From DATHKG01 sp035489435 (GTDB lineage: Bacteria; Bacteroidota; Bacteroidia; Chitinophagales; Chitinophagaceae): 64,000 nt of DNA. Positions 54,157 through 63,949 of this stretch are shown here, one piece after another. A program made the translations under genes and the position numbers. The notes under the pieces are model-generated. The model worked only from the letters and a program-made list of their open reading frames with translations. It searched no databases and was not told the DNA's origin. The stretch is taken from NCBI GenBank assembly GCA_035489435.1, contig DATHKG010000039.1; one strand, given 5' to 3'. The stretch's first letter is position 1; every line of letters starts with the position of its first letter.

Positions 54157-55941
54157 TCAATAACCTGGATTTTGTTTTAAGGTTGGGGTTCCATCGACTG
54201 ATGTTAAATCAATTTGTGCCTGTGGAATTGGATAATACTCGTTTCTGTTTTTTGCGAAAAGGGCACCTACAAGATCGGTGGTGAGTGGAGCTTCGTACTG
54301 AAAATACGCGTTCATAGTTTCAGCTGCAATTCCCCATCTCGATATATCATAGTAACGATGACCTTCCATTGCAAGCTCCAGTTTTCGTTCAAAATAAATT
54401 GCTTTCAATGAAAACGGTTTCCCCTGTGCGGCAAATGTACCGGTTGAGTAAGGTTGTATGTTGTAATTAGCAGCCGGAACATTGGAGCGGGGCCCTGTTG
54501 GATTTGAATTGTCAACATATTTATATACCCATCCTGCCGGATTCGCAGCACGGTTACGAACACGGTTTACATATTCTTCCGCCTTGGAAAAATTTCCAAG
54601 CTCGGCTTCAGCCTCTGCTGCCAATAACAGCACATCGCCAAACCGGATTAGATTCAGATTAATAGCATTACCAGGTGCCCAATAAGCATAATTTGCAAAC
54701 TTGTCCTGCGTAGCTTTCATATGTACATTTTTTATCGGAGAGTATGGACCGGCTTCGGCCTGATCTCTGATCCATGCTTTGCCTTCATGAACACCGTAAT
54801 CGAGATAAGGTATCCCACGACGGCCTACTGTCCAATCCAGGCGAGGATCTAAAGGACCAGCATCAGGTGTAAATGGATCATTTGAAGATAATCCCTGATC
54901 ACTCTTAACCTGGAATTGATTATAATTATCAATATATGGTAGACCGCTTACATTTGTTCTGTATGAATTAACAAGATCCTGAGACGGTATGTAAATTCCG
55001 CAGCAAGCAAAAATCGTAACCGGATAGTTTAGTAAGTCTCCACCGTTCGAGTTTGATACATCGTTCGTTCCAAGGTTTGGAACCATTTGTACAACGAACA
55101 CTGATTCTTTATTATTTTCTGTTGCAGCATCAAAGCTGTCATGGAAGTTTGCCACCAGGTCATATTTCAAGCCACTAGCTGTTGTTCCCTGTGTAATCAC
55201 CTGGTCGAATATCGCTTTCGCCTCAGCCCATTTCTTCTGGTATAGATATGATTTACCTAAATAGGTTGCTGCACCCCATTTATTCACTCGTCCGATATCG
55301 ACCCCGAATGTTACCGGAAGATTATCCATTCCAAATTTGAAGTCATTTACGATGTTGGGCCAGATATCTTTGTCATTTGGAACCGCATATTCCGTAGCTG
55401 TCTCATCGATCCATGGAACCATATTGAAGTTCTTTTTAAGATCAAAGTAGAAATGACCCCTTAGTGTTTTAGCCTGTGCCTCTACAACTAGTTTTTCTGC
55501 ATCGGACATATCTTTTACGTCAGGCAGAATCCTCAAAACTGAATTAGCGCGTGCTATCCCTTCATAATCTGCTTTCCATTTCAAATTCAGATAAGGATTT
55601 GCGGCATCCATAGAATTCCATCTCTGGAAAGGCGCCATAGGAATTTCAGAACCACCGCCCGCACCCTTATGTGCTTCACTGCCTGCAATGCTTCCATGAA
55701 GAAAATTACTGGGAGATGCACCCCACATTGAGCCTCCACCACCAACTGCGGCTCCGCCTGTGGTTGCGCCGTCCATAGCAGCGTATGTACCAATCAATAA
55801 TGAATTTATACCTTTTTTATTCGCCAGTGTAGAGGGAGACAATGCGCCTTGTACCGGTTGATCTAGAAAATCTTTGTTACAACTGCAGAGCAGTGCCAGT
55901 AATGAAACAACTGCAACTTGTGTTATAATATATTTTTTCAT
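54157..55941 (-). CDS. SusD/RagB-family nutrient-binding lipoprotein
   Basis: The 594-residue product has a lipoprotein signal with lipid Cys21 (LLCSCNKDFLD) and a standard RagB/SusD helical fold. SusD features include the N-terminal FLDQPVQGALSP, the TPR-like middle (ATYLGKSYLYQKKWAEAKAI), NLIRFGDVLLLAAEAEAELG and the C-terminal FERKLELAMEGHRYYDISRW block. It pairs with the SusC barrel gene, which ends 26 nt upstream. Confidence 0.95.
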   Translation of the reverse strand: MKKYIITQVAVVSLLALLCSCNKDFLDQPVQGALSPSTLANKKGINSLLIGTYAAMDGATTGGAAVGGGGSMWGASPSNFLHGSIAGSEAHKGAGGGSEIPMAPFQRWNSMDAANPYLNLKWKADYEGIARANSVLRILPDVKDMSDAEKLVVEAQAKTLRGHFYFDLKKNFNMVPWIDETATEYAVPNDKDIWPNIVNDFKFGMDNLPVTFGVDIGRVNKWGAATYLGKSYLYQKKWAEAKAIFDQVITQGTTASGLKYDLVANFHDSFDAATENNKESVFVVQMVPNLGTNDVSNSNGGDLLNYPVTIFACCGIYIPSQDLVNSYRTNVSGLPYIDNYNQFQVKSDQGLSSNDPFTPDAGPLDPRLDWTVGRRGIPYLDYGVHEGKAWIRDQAEAGPYSPIKNVHMKATQDKFANYAYWAPGNAINLNLIRFGDVLLLAAEAEAELGNFSKAEEYVNRVRNRAANPAGWVYKYVDNSNPTGPRSNVPAANYNIQPYSTGTFAAQGKPFSLKAIYFERKLELAMEGHRYYDISRWGIAAETMNAYFQYEAPLTTDLVGALFAKNRNEYYPIPQAQIDLTSVDGTPTLKQNPGY

Positions 55942-55967
55942 TGCTTCAGTTTTTTTGTGTGATTGAA

Positions 55968-58900
55968 TTAAAATTGAAGGTTAACGCCAATCAGAAATTG
56001 GCGTGGCTGTGCATATCCACCTTCATCGATACCGAAATTGGTAGCAGCACCTGTTACTTCCGGGTCTATGCCACTATAATTTGAAATTGTCAGAAAGTTG
56101 GCCGCCTGAACATAAACACGAAGACTTTGTATTCCTGTTTTACCGATGATGGATTTAGGTAACGTGTACCCCAATTGTGCATTCCTTGCTCTGAGATATG
56201 ATCCGTTTTCAACATAATATGAATTAGGAACACCGGTTGAACTAAAGGAAGCCACTGTTTCCTGGATGGCTACTTTGGCATTTTTATTTTGTGGCGTCCA
56301 TGAATCATTTAACGCCGTATTGCTTTTTGCTCCGGGTCCTAACGTTTGATAAAAATCGGTCCACCACTTTGTTTGATTCCAAATCTCGTTACCCTGTACG
56401 CCATAGAAGAAAATACTGAAATCGACGTTTTTATAACTGAGCCCTATGTTTAAACCATAACTGAAATCAGCATTAGCATTTCCCAGAATCGTTCTGTCAC
56501 TATCTGTTACACGTCCATCACCGTTAATATCTGCATACCGGAACCTGCCCACTTTCACATCGTTCTGGTAAACAACACTTACATCATTGGCTGCTTTTCT
56601 TGCAGCTTCATCTGCTGTCTCTATCTCATCGGCGTCATCCCAAAATCCCTCAATTACATATCCATAAAATGATGAAATGGGACTACCTACCTGGTTGCGT
56701 ATGATATCAACTCCGAAACGCTTTGCATCTGAGCCAAAGAAATTTGAGATATTGCTAACCTTTGTAATCGTGTTTTTATAAGTTGTAATGGTCGCTGTTG
56801 TTGATAATTTCAGATCTGCACCCAGATCAAAATTACCTGTGATAGATGCATCAAAACCAGCGTTCTTCATGCTGGCGATATTGATAAACGGTTGTACAGC
56901 ATTTCCTGCCGTTCCAGGAAGTGTTGGGTTATACAAAAGATCCTTAATGTCTTTTCTATAATAGTCGGCAGTAATTGCGAGTTTGCCATTAAACAGGCTG
57001 GCATCGAAACCAATATTTACATTGATGTTTTTCTCCCATCTGGCATCAGGATTACCTATATATATCTGCGAAACACCAGGCGCTAAAATACTGTTAGAAC
57101 CTGTGATATCATAAAAGCTGCTTTGACGTACACCTCCATATTGGTAGTATGAATTTGGTGGTGCCACATTATTCTGATTTCCCATTACACCCCATGATCC
57201 CCGGATCTTAAGATCATGAAGCCAGGATATGTCCTGCATAAAATTCTCTTCTGATAAACGCCATCCTGCGCTTACAGCCGGGAACCAACCATAGGTATTG
57301 ATTAGAAACTTCGAAGAACCGTCTCTTCTTAGAACAGCACCTAATAAATATCTGTCCATGAAGCTATAATCGATCCTTCCAAAATAAGACTTGATAGAAA
57401 CCCCTTCGCGTGAGCTTGTTGCTGTGGGCGTTCCTGTTCCACTGCTTAATGTAGTAAAGTTTGGATCGAAGGTAAAATAGTCAGTGACTGTAGTTGATTG
57501 GGAACGGGCAGCACTATTCAACGCTTCTGTTCCAACCAGTAGTTTTAAATTGTGCTGTTTAAACTGTTGTGAATACGTCAATGTATTTGTCCAAACCCAG
57601 TTATAAACAAGACCGTTTGATTCACTATAAGCATTTAGCTGCGAGTTTTCAGCGTTTTCATATTCCGGGTATGTGAAAGATCTGGCAGAGTTTGTGGAAT
57701 AATCCCCCCCGAAGCTTGTACGGAAAGTAAGTGAATTTAGCAAGTCGACCTCGCCATAAATGTTACCAAATAAACGACCTGCGAGGTTATTGTTGTCTTT
57801 AACCCGATCCCGTATGGCAACCGGATTTCTTGAGTTGCCCAGCAATTGACCACCAACTGTAAAGGTGCCTGCATAATTACCCATGATATCATGAACTGGT
57901 ATAATCGGCTGTTGCCTGAATGCCATTCCAATAGCACTACCTTCGGAATTTGTACCCGATAATCGGTTTTCCATAATTGAATATGATAAGTTTTCACCTA
58001 TTCTTATCCTTTTTGAAATGTTGAATTGAGAGTTTGCACGGATACCATAGCGCTTTAAACCGGTATTCAACATCATTCCTTCCTGATCAAGATAATTGAG
58101 GGATAATAAATAATTACCCTGGGGTCCGCCACCGCTGACTGAAACGTTTTGACTGTTAACCGGTGCAGGTTTGAATATCTCATGGTACCAGTCAGTACCT
58201 GTTTTGTTTGTTCTTACCATCCTGTTGAAAGAATTGAATTCGGCTGCACTGGTATAAAATGGATTAACATTATATAAAGATGGATCAACAGCCGGATCAC
58301 CTTCCATCTTTCCTACCGGCATTATATAATCAGGTAAAACGGGATTGGTTCCCCGGCCATATAAATCATTACCCGGTGTTAATCCCGAGTTACGAAACGC
58401 GCTCCATTGCAAATCCGCCATTTGCTGCGGCGAAAGCAGATCATACACATTCCCTTGCTTTGGACGCTGGGTACCATAATAGGCGGAATACTGCACTTTC
58501 ACTTTACCGGTTCCACGTTTAGTTGTGATAATCAAAACGCCGTTTGAAGCACGTGAACCATAAATAGATGCGGCACCCGCATCCTTCATGACCTGAATAG
58601 ATGCGATATCATTAGGGTTGATATCGTTCAGGTTATCAGTGGGCACTCCATCTACCACATATAAGGGTGCATTGTTTCCAAATGTATTCAAACCCCTTAT
58701 GCTTACTCTTGGTTGTTCGCCGGGCTGCCCTGATGTAAGAACTGTAACTCCGGAGGCCTGACCTTGCAATTGACTTGCTACCTGCCCCGTCGGTTGTTTA
58801 TTCATTTCCGATACGTTGACGATAGCAACTGAACCTGTCAGATCTTTCTTTCTTTGTGAAGTGTAACCTGTTATAACTACTTCGTTAAGTGAGGCATCCA

Positions 58901-59204
58901 CTTCAGTTAACCTGATAGACATTGACAGTTGCTTACCCACCGTAACTTCATTAGAAACATAACCTACAGATGACACTTCCAATACATCTGAGCTTTTTGC
59001 ATTGATGCTGAAGGTTCCATCCGGCAAGGTTGCCACACCTTCAGCCGTTCCTTTTATCTTGATGGATACACCGGGCAATGGCTCATCCTTTGTATTTGAG
59101 ACTTTGCCGGTAATTCTGGTTTGTGCGACGATGAATGAAGTGAAAAACATACATAAGATCGTTATGTACATTTTACTGTTCTTGCCAGGGAATTTTAGGA
59201 GCAT
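55968..59204 (-). CDS. SusC/RagA-family TonB-dependent outer-membrane transporter
   Basis: The 1078-residue protein has a signal peptide (internal Met12 is an alternative start; cleavage near FIVAQ). A carboxypeptidase-regulatory domain follows (~29-105; ITGKVSNTKDEPLPGVSIKI), then a plug with NEVVITGYTSQRKKDLTGSV, YVVDGVPTDNLNDI and ASIYGSRASNGVLIITTKRG. The 22-strand barrel ends FLIGVNLQF. It forms the outer-membrane importer with the SusD protein. The upstream MFS permease gene ends 115 nt before it, so the two may be cotranscribed. Confidence 0.95.
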   Translation of the reverse strand: MLLKFPGKNSKMYITILCMFFTSFIVAQTRITGKVSNTKDEPLPGVSIKIKGTAEGVATLPDGTFSINAKSSDVLEVSSVGYVSNEVTVGKQLSMSIRLTEVDASLNEVVITGYTSQRKKDLTGSVAIVNVSEMNKQPTGQVASQLQGQASGVTVLTSGQPGEQPRVSIRGLNTFGNNAPLYVVDGVPTDNLNDINPNDIASIQVMKDAGAASIYGSRASNGVLIITTKRGTGKVKVQYSAYYGTQRPKQGNVYDLLSPQQMADLQWSAFRNSGLTPGNDLYGRGTNPVLPDYIMPVGKMEGDPAVDPSLYNVNPFYTSAAEFNSFNRMVRTNKTGTDWYHEIFKPAPVNSQNVSVSGGGPQGNYLLSLNYLDQEGMMLNTGLKRYGIRANSQFNISKRIRIGENLSYSIMENRLSGTNSEGSAIGMAFRQQPIIPVHDIMGNYAGTFTVGGQLLGNSRNPVAIRDRVKDNNNLAGRLFGNIYGEVDLLNSLTFRTSFGGDYSTNSARSFTYPEYENAENSQLNAYSESNGLVYNWVWTNTLTYSQQFKQHNLKLLVGTEALNSAARSQSTTVTDYFTFDPNFTTLSSGTGTPTATSSREGVSIKSYFGRIDYSFMDRYLLGAVLRRDGSSKFLINTYGWFPAVSAGWRLSEENFMQDISWLHDLKIRGSWGVMGNQNNVAPPNSYYQYGGVRQSSFYDITGSNSILAPGVSQIYIGNPDARWEKNINVNIGFDASLFNGKLAITADYYRKDIKDLLYNPTLPGTAGNAVQPFINIASMKNAGFDASITGNFDLGADLKLSTTATITTYKNTITKVSNISNFFGSDAKRFGVDIIRNQVGSPISSFYGYVIEGFWDDADEIETADEAARKAANDVSVVYQNDVKVGRFRYADINGDGRVTDSDRTILGNANADFSYGLNIGLSYKNVDFSIFFYGVQGNEIWNQTKWWTDFYQTLGPGAKSNTALNDSWTPQNKNAKVAIQETVASFSSTGVPNSYYVENGSYLRARNAQLGYTLPKSIIGKTGIQSLRVYVQAANFLTISNYSGIDPEVTGAATNFGIDEGGYAQPRQFLIGVNLQF

Positions 59205-59319
59205 AATCGTTAGTTTTTGAGTTGGTCTTAAATGAAGACTTTAAATAATAATGCGATAAAGAACCTGTGATGTTTCAAAATGTATCCTGCCAAAAAAGGC
59301 GATGTTAATTATGACTATG

Positions 59320-60588
59320 TCAGGTGCCAGTTACTTTTTGCACTGCAAACTTTCCTGATCTTTCTTTTTTTTGAATTATGTATAGGACTCCAAAAGCAAT
59401 TATTAAAACAGCAGGCATGATAGAAACATATCTTAATGTATGAGCACCTGCTATCAGTTGCGCCTGACCTGTAACAGCTGCGATTTCCATTTGAGTACCT
59501 GCAAGGCCTTCAGAAACCGATTTGATTTGATTTTCATATAGCGCTCCCATAAACGGCAGAACCAAAGCAGTAGATAGTAAACCAACACCTCCCATAAGTG
59601 ATAGACCCAGAGGGCCGGTTCTGGGCAGATTTTCAGAAACAAATCCTATCATAGTGGGCCAGAAGAAACATACACCAAGGGCGAATACACCGGCAGCTAC
59701 AAATGCCATATACCCTTCTGCATATCCTAACCATAATAGTCCTGAGAAAGAAAGAACAGCAGAGATAAAGAGCAGAGCGGCAGCTGAAACGCGCTTTAAA
59801 ATGAAGCCGGCATTAGCTCTTCCGAGTGCCATGATGCCGTTGATAAAAACTAACAAAAGAATTGCAGGGACACCAATATTGGAAAGCAGTTCGGCTATCC
59901 ATTGATTTGTTCCTAATTCAGTAGCCGCTGTAAGAAACATACATAGTATCATGAAAATGAAAATAGGCCTGCAACATTCCTTTATCATTTGCCTGTCAGA
60001 TATTCCCATAGTAATACGTTCAGATTGGGGAAATTTCTGTTTGAAAAACATGATACCATAAATCAGCGTTGGTGGAAGCATGATTAGTATCTGCAGTTTC
60101 CAGTTGCCTGGATCGGCTAAAGAAAGGCCATAGGAGATCAACCCGCCAATCACAATACCACCTGGAAACCAAATGTGCCAGTCATTAATTTTTTTTGTCT
60201 TATTGTCGGTATACATACTGCTTACCATTGCGTAGCTGGCAGATTCTATAAATCCGTTTCCCAGGCCTACAAGCAATGTTGAGAGAAATAAGGGCCAGTA
60301 TCCTGCAGAAAAAATCGTTAAAATAATTCCGGCTACATGACTAATAAAAGCTATTAGATACATTCGTCCGATTCCAAGTTTATCACATAAAGGTCCCCCG
60401 ATAAACATGGCGATGGTAAATCCCCAGAAAGCCGCTGATGCAATCTCTCCGATTTCCTGGAGTGACAATCCAAATTCCTGAGCAAGTGTTCCCAATAAGT
60501 TTGCTCTTATGGAAAATGTCATTGCTGTTACAACAAGAGCAAGCGAGCAGGCGACAAATAAACGCCGCTTATTAATATCAGAGCCCAT
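59320..60588 (-). CDS. MFS transporter (inner membrane)
   Basis: The 422-residue protein has 12 predicted spans. The MFS loop motif is GGPLCDKLGIGRMYLIAF (~63-80), with GLGNGFIESASYAMVSSMY in TM4. It belongs to the broad fucose-permease/FHS-like sugar-transport group by general similarity, but the substrate is unknown. It lies 5' of SusC on the same strand and may import the product released in the periplasm. A terminator at 60774-60809 separates it from the upstream hexosaminidase unit, so it should have its own promoter in the 60589-60770 region. Confidence 0.8.
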   Translation of the reverse strand: MGSDINKRRLFVACSLALVVTAMTFSIRANLLGTLAQEFGLSLQEIGEIASAAFWGFTIAMFIGGPLCDKLGIGRMYLIAFISHVAGIILTIFSAGYWPLFLSTLLVGLGNGFIESASYAMVSSMYTDNKTKKINDWHIWFPGGIVIGGLISYGLSLADPGNWKLQILIMLPPTLIYGIMFFKQKFPQSERITMGISDRQMIKECCRPIFIFMILCMFLTAATELGTNQWIAELLSNIGVPAILLLVFINGIMALGRANAGFILKRVSAAALLFISAVLSFSGLLWLGYAEGYMAFVAAGVFALGVCFFWPTMIGFVSENLPRTGPLGLSLMGGVGLLSTALVLPFMGALYENQIKSVSEGLAGTQMEIAAVTGQAQLIAGAHTLRYVSIMPAVLIIAFGVLYIIQKKERSGKFAVQKVTGT

Positions 60589-61004
60589 ATGCAGTTTAGA
60601 ATTAGTTATCAGTTAATACAACTATCCAAATCAATCGTTAGATCAGAAATCAATACTATATACTTAACAAGGTTACATCTAAATACAACAGATAAAGTTC
60701 ATTTATATTCAGTGAAGAGAATTATACATCCTTATCTACTTCGGATTTTAATCTCAGGCTTGCCATACTTCATGAAAAAAACAGAAGCTTTGTAGAAACA
60801 AAGCCTCTGACTAATACTGCTTTCAGAAACGTTTGTAAATCCTGCTTGTTCAATGTTACTAAACAATTGTATTAATCTCATTCAATTCTATTCATTGAAT
60901 AATATTGAACAGCTTTTTTCATCGGCGCAATTCTTAATATGAGGCTGGCATGGTTAGAAATAATTTTTTTGCCGTTATAATAACATTAGCCATAATTATA
61001 ATCG
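60589..61004. other. Intergenic region between the MFS and GH20 genes
   Basis: This 416-nt gap on the minus strand ends one transcription unit and starts the next. It contains the intrinsic terminator at 60774-60809. The remaining AT-rich sequence on either side shows no gene. The 185 nt between the MFS start and the terminator should hold the promoter of the MFS-SusC-SusD operon. Confidence 0.45.
60774..60809 (-). terminator. Intrinsic terminator of the NagP-type permease / GH20 unit
   Basis: A 12-bp stem with one mismatch (60782-60793 with 60798-60809) has a 4-nt loop. On the minus strand it is followed by a run of T residues (60774-60781). It lies about 195 nt downstream of the GH20 stop. 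Confidence 0.75.
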
Positions 61005-62597
61005 TCAATAGGACCATCTGTTACCTTCTACCGGCTTGGGATCATCCTTACGATTATATTTAATATCAAAGAAGTTTAACCAATATGTATGAATATTTTT
61101 ACGCTTTGAAAAATTTTGATAATCAGTAACCGATCGGTCGGACCATGCTCTTTCAGCTAAAGCAAGTGCCCTTGGATAAATATGATAGTCTATTCTTGAT
61201 TCGGTACGCGCGATATGTGACCAGAAATTAGCCTGAATTCCCAACACATGCTTCTGCTGGCCACTTGTGATATTATCTTCGTCGCGCAAAGGCTCATACG
61301 AATACACTTTTTCAGTATTGGTAGTAGCATAATTATAATCAAAGTAAAGATGAGAAGTAGGTGTCATGACCACATCATAACCGGTTTTAATTGCTTTTAC
61401 CCCCCGCTGATGATTTTGCCAGGCCATGATGATCCATTTCTTTTCAAGATTGTCACCATCCAGTACTTCGTCCCATCCAATTGGCCTCTTTGAACCTGTG
61501 GGTAGAAAGTTGCCTATCCGGTTCATCACGTAGCCCTGCAATTGTTCTTCATTCTGTAATCCCAGTGTCTTCATTTTATTCTGACATTTAGGACAAACTT
61601 TCCAATGAGCTTTAGGTGCTTCATCGCCTCCTAGGTGAACATATTTTACTGGAAACAAGGATGTGACTTCGTTGAGGACGTCTTTAAAAAAATCATAGGT
61701 ACCCTCGTTACCCGCACAAAAAATATCGTTTGCAATTCCTGGTCCGGAAAAAAATGGAAAAACCGCTGGAATGTTTCCAGTACAGGACAACTCAGGATAA
61801 GCATACAATGGTGCTATACTATGACCTGGTATCTCAATCTCAGGCACAATGGTTACGTGTCGTGCAGCAGCATATTTCAGTAGTTCCGCGATCTCCTTTT
61901 GACTGTAAAACCCTTCAAACTCTTTGGGTTCGTTATAGTTTTTCGCAAATGTTGCGCCCTTGGTTTGCAGCAATGGACGTTTCTTTATTTCAAGCCTCCA
62001 ACCCTGATCGTCAGTCAGGTGCAGATGAAGTGTATTTAACTTATAAAATGACATCCGGTCGATGTTCCTTTTTAAATAGTCAATCGACAAAAATGTCCGG
62101 GAGCAGTCTAACATTATTCCTCTCCAACTGAATCTCGGTTTATCCTGAATTATTACAGGACGAACATTAAATAATTTTTTAGCTGTGTCAAGCGGAGTCA
62201 ATAGTTGCACGAAGGAGACTCCCCCGTAGTAAATGCCTGCCGCATCCCCGGCTGTAATAATTACCTGGTTTGCATTAACTGAAAGAGTGTATGCCTCCGG
62301 TTGCAAATTGCCACTGGCCGCATCTTTCCTTAAAGTTATATTAGCATTCGGTCTTTTACTATCCGGTTTTTTTCTTACCCTGATAGTAAGTCCTGTTGCT
62401 GCTTTCAGATATCCGGCCAACAACTCTGCTTCTGTTGAGAAACCTTCATCCGCAATTATCTGGGTCTGTGCTTGTATTACAAAGTCATTACCTGGGTTCA
62501 GTGTCATTGACGCGGGCCTTGGAATAATTACATCCTGCCCCATAGCAAGAGAAATATTAAAAATTGAAAAGATTGCTAAAAAAATAATTTTCGTCAT
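61005..62597 (-). CDS. GH20 beta-N-acetylhexosaminidase, secreted
   Basis: The ATG at 62597 gives a signal peptide (MTKIIFLAIFSIFNISLA); a TTG at 62636 would add 13 residues and overlap the upstream gene. The 530-residue product has a GH20b N-terminal domain (~22-140) and a GH20 TIM barrel. The catalytic Asp-Glu pair is in HLGGDEAPKAHW (D325, E326), and the substrate-binding GIMLDCSRTFL, DDQGWRLEIK and PEIEIPGHS motifs are intact. It releases terminal GlcNAc or GalNAc from glycans. The NagP-type permease gene begins just upstream, indicating cleavage then uptake of N-acetylhexosamine. Confidence 0.95.
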   Translation of the reverse strand: MTKIIFLAIFSIFNISLAMGQDVIIPRPASMTLNPGNDFVIQAQTQIIADEGFSTEAELLAGYLKAATGLTIRVRKKPDSKRPNANITLRKDAASGNLQPEAYTLSVNANQVIITAGDAAGIYYGGVSFVQLLTPLDTAKKLFNVRPVIIQDKPRFSWRGIMLDCSRTFLSIDYLKRNIDRMSFYKLNTLHLHLTDDQGWRLEIKKRPLLQTKGATFAKNYNEPKEFEGFYSQKEIAELLKYAAARHVTIVPEIEIPGHSIAPLYAYPELSCTGNIPAVFPFFSGPGIANDIFCAGNEGTYDFFKDVLNEVTSLFPVKYVHLGGDEAPKAHWKVCPKCQNKMKTLGLQNEEQLQGYVMNRIGNFLPTGSKRPIGWDEVLDGDNLEKKWIIMAWQNHQRGVKAIKTGYDVVMTPTSHLYFDYNYATTNTEKVYSYEPLRDEDNITSGQQKHVLGIQANFWSHIARTESRIDYHIYPRALALAERAWSDRSVTDYQNFSKRKNIHTYWLNFFDIKYNRKDDPKPVEGNRWSY

Positions 62598-62628
62598 GTT
62601 TTTATTTATAATATAGTGAGTAGTAATG

Positions 62629-63924
62629 TTAAACAAAGGCAGGACGTGGCTTCGGGAGGCCAGCTTTATATCCGGCCGCTGAAAAATAAAATATGAAAAG
62701 ATAGAAGGGTATTAGCAACCAGTATGCTACCTGTGGATTGGTTTGATCACTAAATGCTCCATATATTAAGGGTGAAATTGCTCCTCCAACAACTCCCATT
62801 ATCATCAACGCCGAACCCTTGCCTGTGAATTTGCCCAACCCCGTGAGCGAAAGCGGCCACAGTGATGGCCAGATAAGTGCGTTGCCCAATCCAAGTAAAG
62901 CTATGAACCAGATAGAAACCAATCCATTGAATGAGAGCGCAAGTAGAGTAAAAACAATACCAACAATTGCGGATAGTTTTAATATATTTCTTTGGCTAAT
63001 GATCAAGGGTATGATGAATATACCAATGCAATAACTGATGATCATGAAGATCAGTGTATAAGAAGCAAAATATTTTGCTTCTTCGAAAGCCAGGCCGGAA
63101 TACTGCGCATAGTTGATAATAGTATCTACCGCCAATACTTCTGCACTCACGCCACAGAAGATTGCAATTGCTCCGAGCATCAGGTGCTTAAACTGAAATA
63201 CACTTGTTTTTTCCGGTGCCATTCCTGTTAACTCAACCGAAACAAACCCTTCTTCTTTTATATCCGGTAAACGAGTAAACCTAATCATAAGAGCCAGAAA
63301 AGTTAAAACACCGGCTACAACAAGGTAGGGTACGATTAATCGGCGCGAAAGCTCATCTAAAGCAGCGTTTTTACCATCCGGTGTTAACAGTGGCAACTGG
63401 ATCTGTAACTGGTCAATTTCAGCTGGGTTACGCATAATCACACCAATCAGGATCAATGGCGCTATGGCACCTGCAACCTTGCTACAAACTCCCATAATGC
63501 TAATTCTGGATGCGGCACTTTCGATAGGCCCCAGTATAGTTACATAAGGATTCGAAGCAGTTTGTAAAAGAGTTAACCCGGTGCCCTGAATAAATAATCC
63601 TAATAAAAAAATACTATATACCCTTGTCATTGCAGCTGGTATAAAAATGAGAGCCCCCGCGGCCATTATCAGTAATCCTGCTATCATTCCATTCTTATAT
63701 CCAACCTTTTTAAGGATCCAGGATGATGGAAAAGCCATAACGAAATAAGATATATAAAAAGCGAATGCAACCAGCATAGCCGCGTTTGTAGAAAGTTCGC
63801 AGGCTAACTTGAAATATGGAATCAGGATTGCATTTAACCAGCTGATAAATCCGAAAATAAAAAACAGTACTCCGATTATTATCATTGCCCCCATCCCGTC
63901 TCTGGAACCATTGCTCATACTCAT
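62629..63924 (-). CDS. Sugar MFS transporter, fucose-permease/NagP-like (FHS family)
   Basis: The 431-residue membrane protein has 12 spans. FFIFGFISWLNAILIPYFK in TM1 and LLQTASNPYVTILGP in TM4 are diagnostic of the FHS group (FucP, GluP, NagP). The GH20 hexosaminidase gene is 31 nt downstream, so N-acetylglucosamine is the likeliest substrate, as for NagP of other bacteria (inference). The start codon lies 9 nt from an inverted repeat that may be its operator. Confidence 0.9.
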   Translation of the reverse strand: MSMSNGSRDGMGAMIIIGVLFFIFGFISWLNAILIPYFKLACELSTNAAMLVAFAFYISYFVMAFPSSWILKKVGYKNGMIAGLLIMAAGALIFIPAAMTRVYSIFLLGLFIQGTGLTLLQTASNPYVTILGPIESAASRISIMGVCSKVAGAIAPLILIGVIMRNPAEIDQLQIQLPLLTPDGKNAALDELSRRLIVPYLVVAGVLTFLALMIRFTRLPDIKEEGFVSVELTGMAPEKTSVFQFKHLMLGAIAIFCGVSAEVLAVDTIINYAQYSGLAFEEAKYFASYTLIFMIISYCIGIFIIPLIISQRNILKLSAIVGIVFTLLALSFNGLVSIWFIALLGLGNALIWPSLWPLSLTGLGKFTGKGSALMIMGVVGGAISPLIYGAFSDQTNPQVAYWLLIPFYLFIFYFSAAGYKAGLPKPRPAFV

Positions 63925-63933
63925 TTCTTTAAA

Positions 63934-63949
63934 TAATCAACATTGATTA
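63934..63949. promoter_or_regulatory. Inverted repeat upstream of the NagP-type permease gene (candidate operator)
   Basis: TAATCAA (63934-63940) and TTGATTA (63943-63949) are perfect 7-bp arms with a 2-nt spacer, ending 9 nt before the start codon. The position overlaps the expected leader, where repressor binding would block expression. No cognate regulator gene is within view. Confidence 0.35.
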
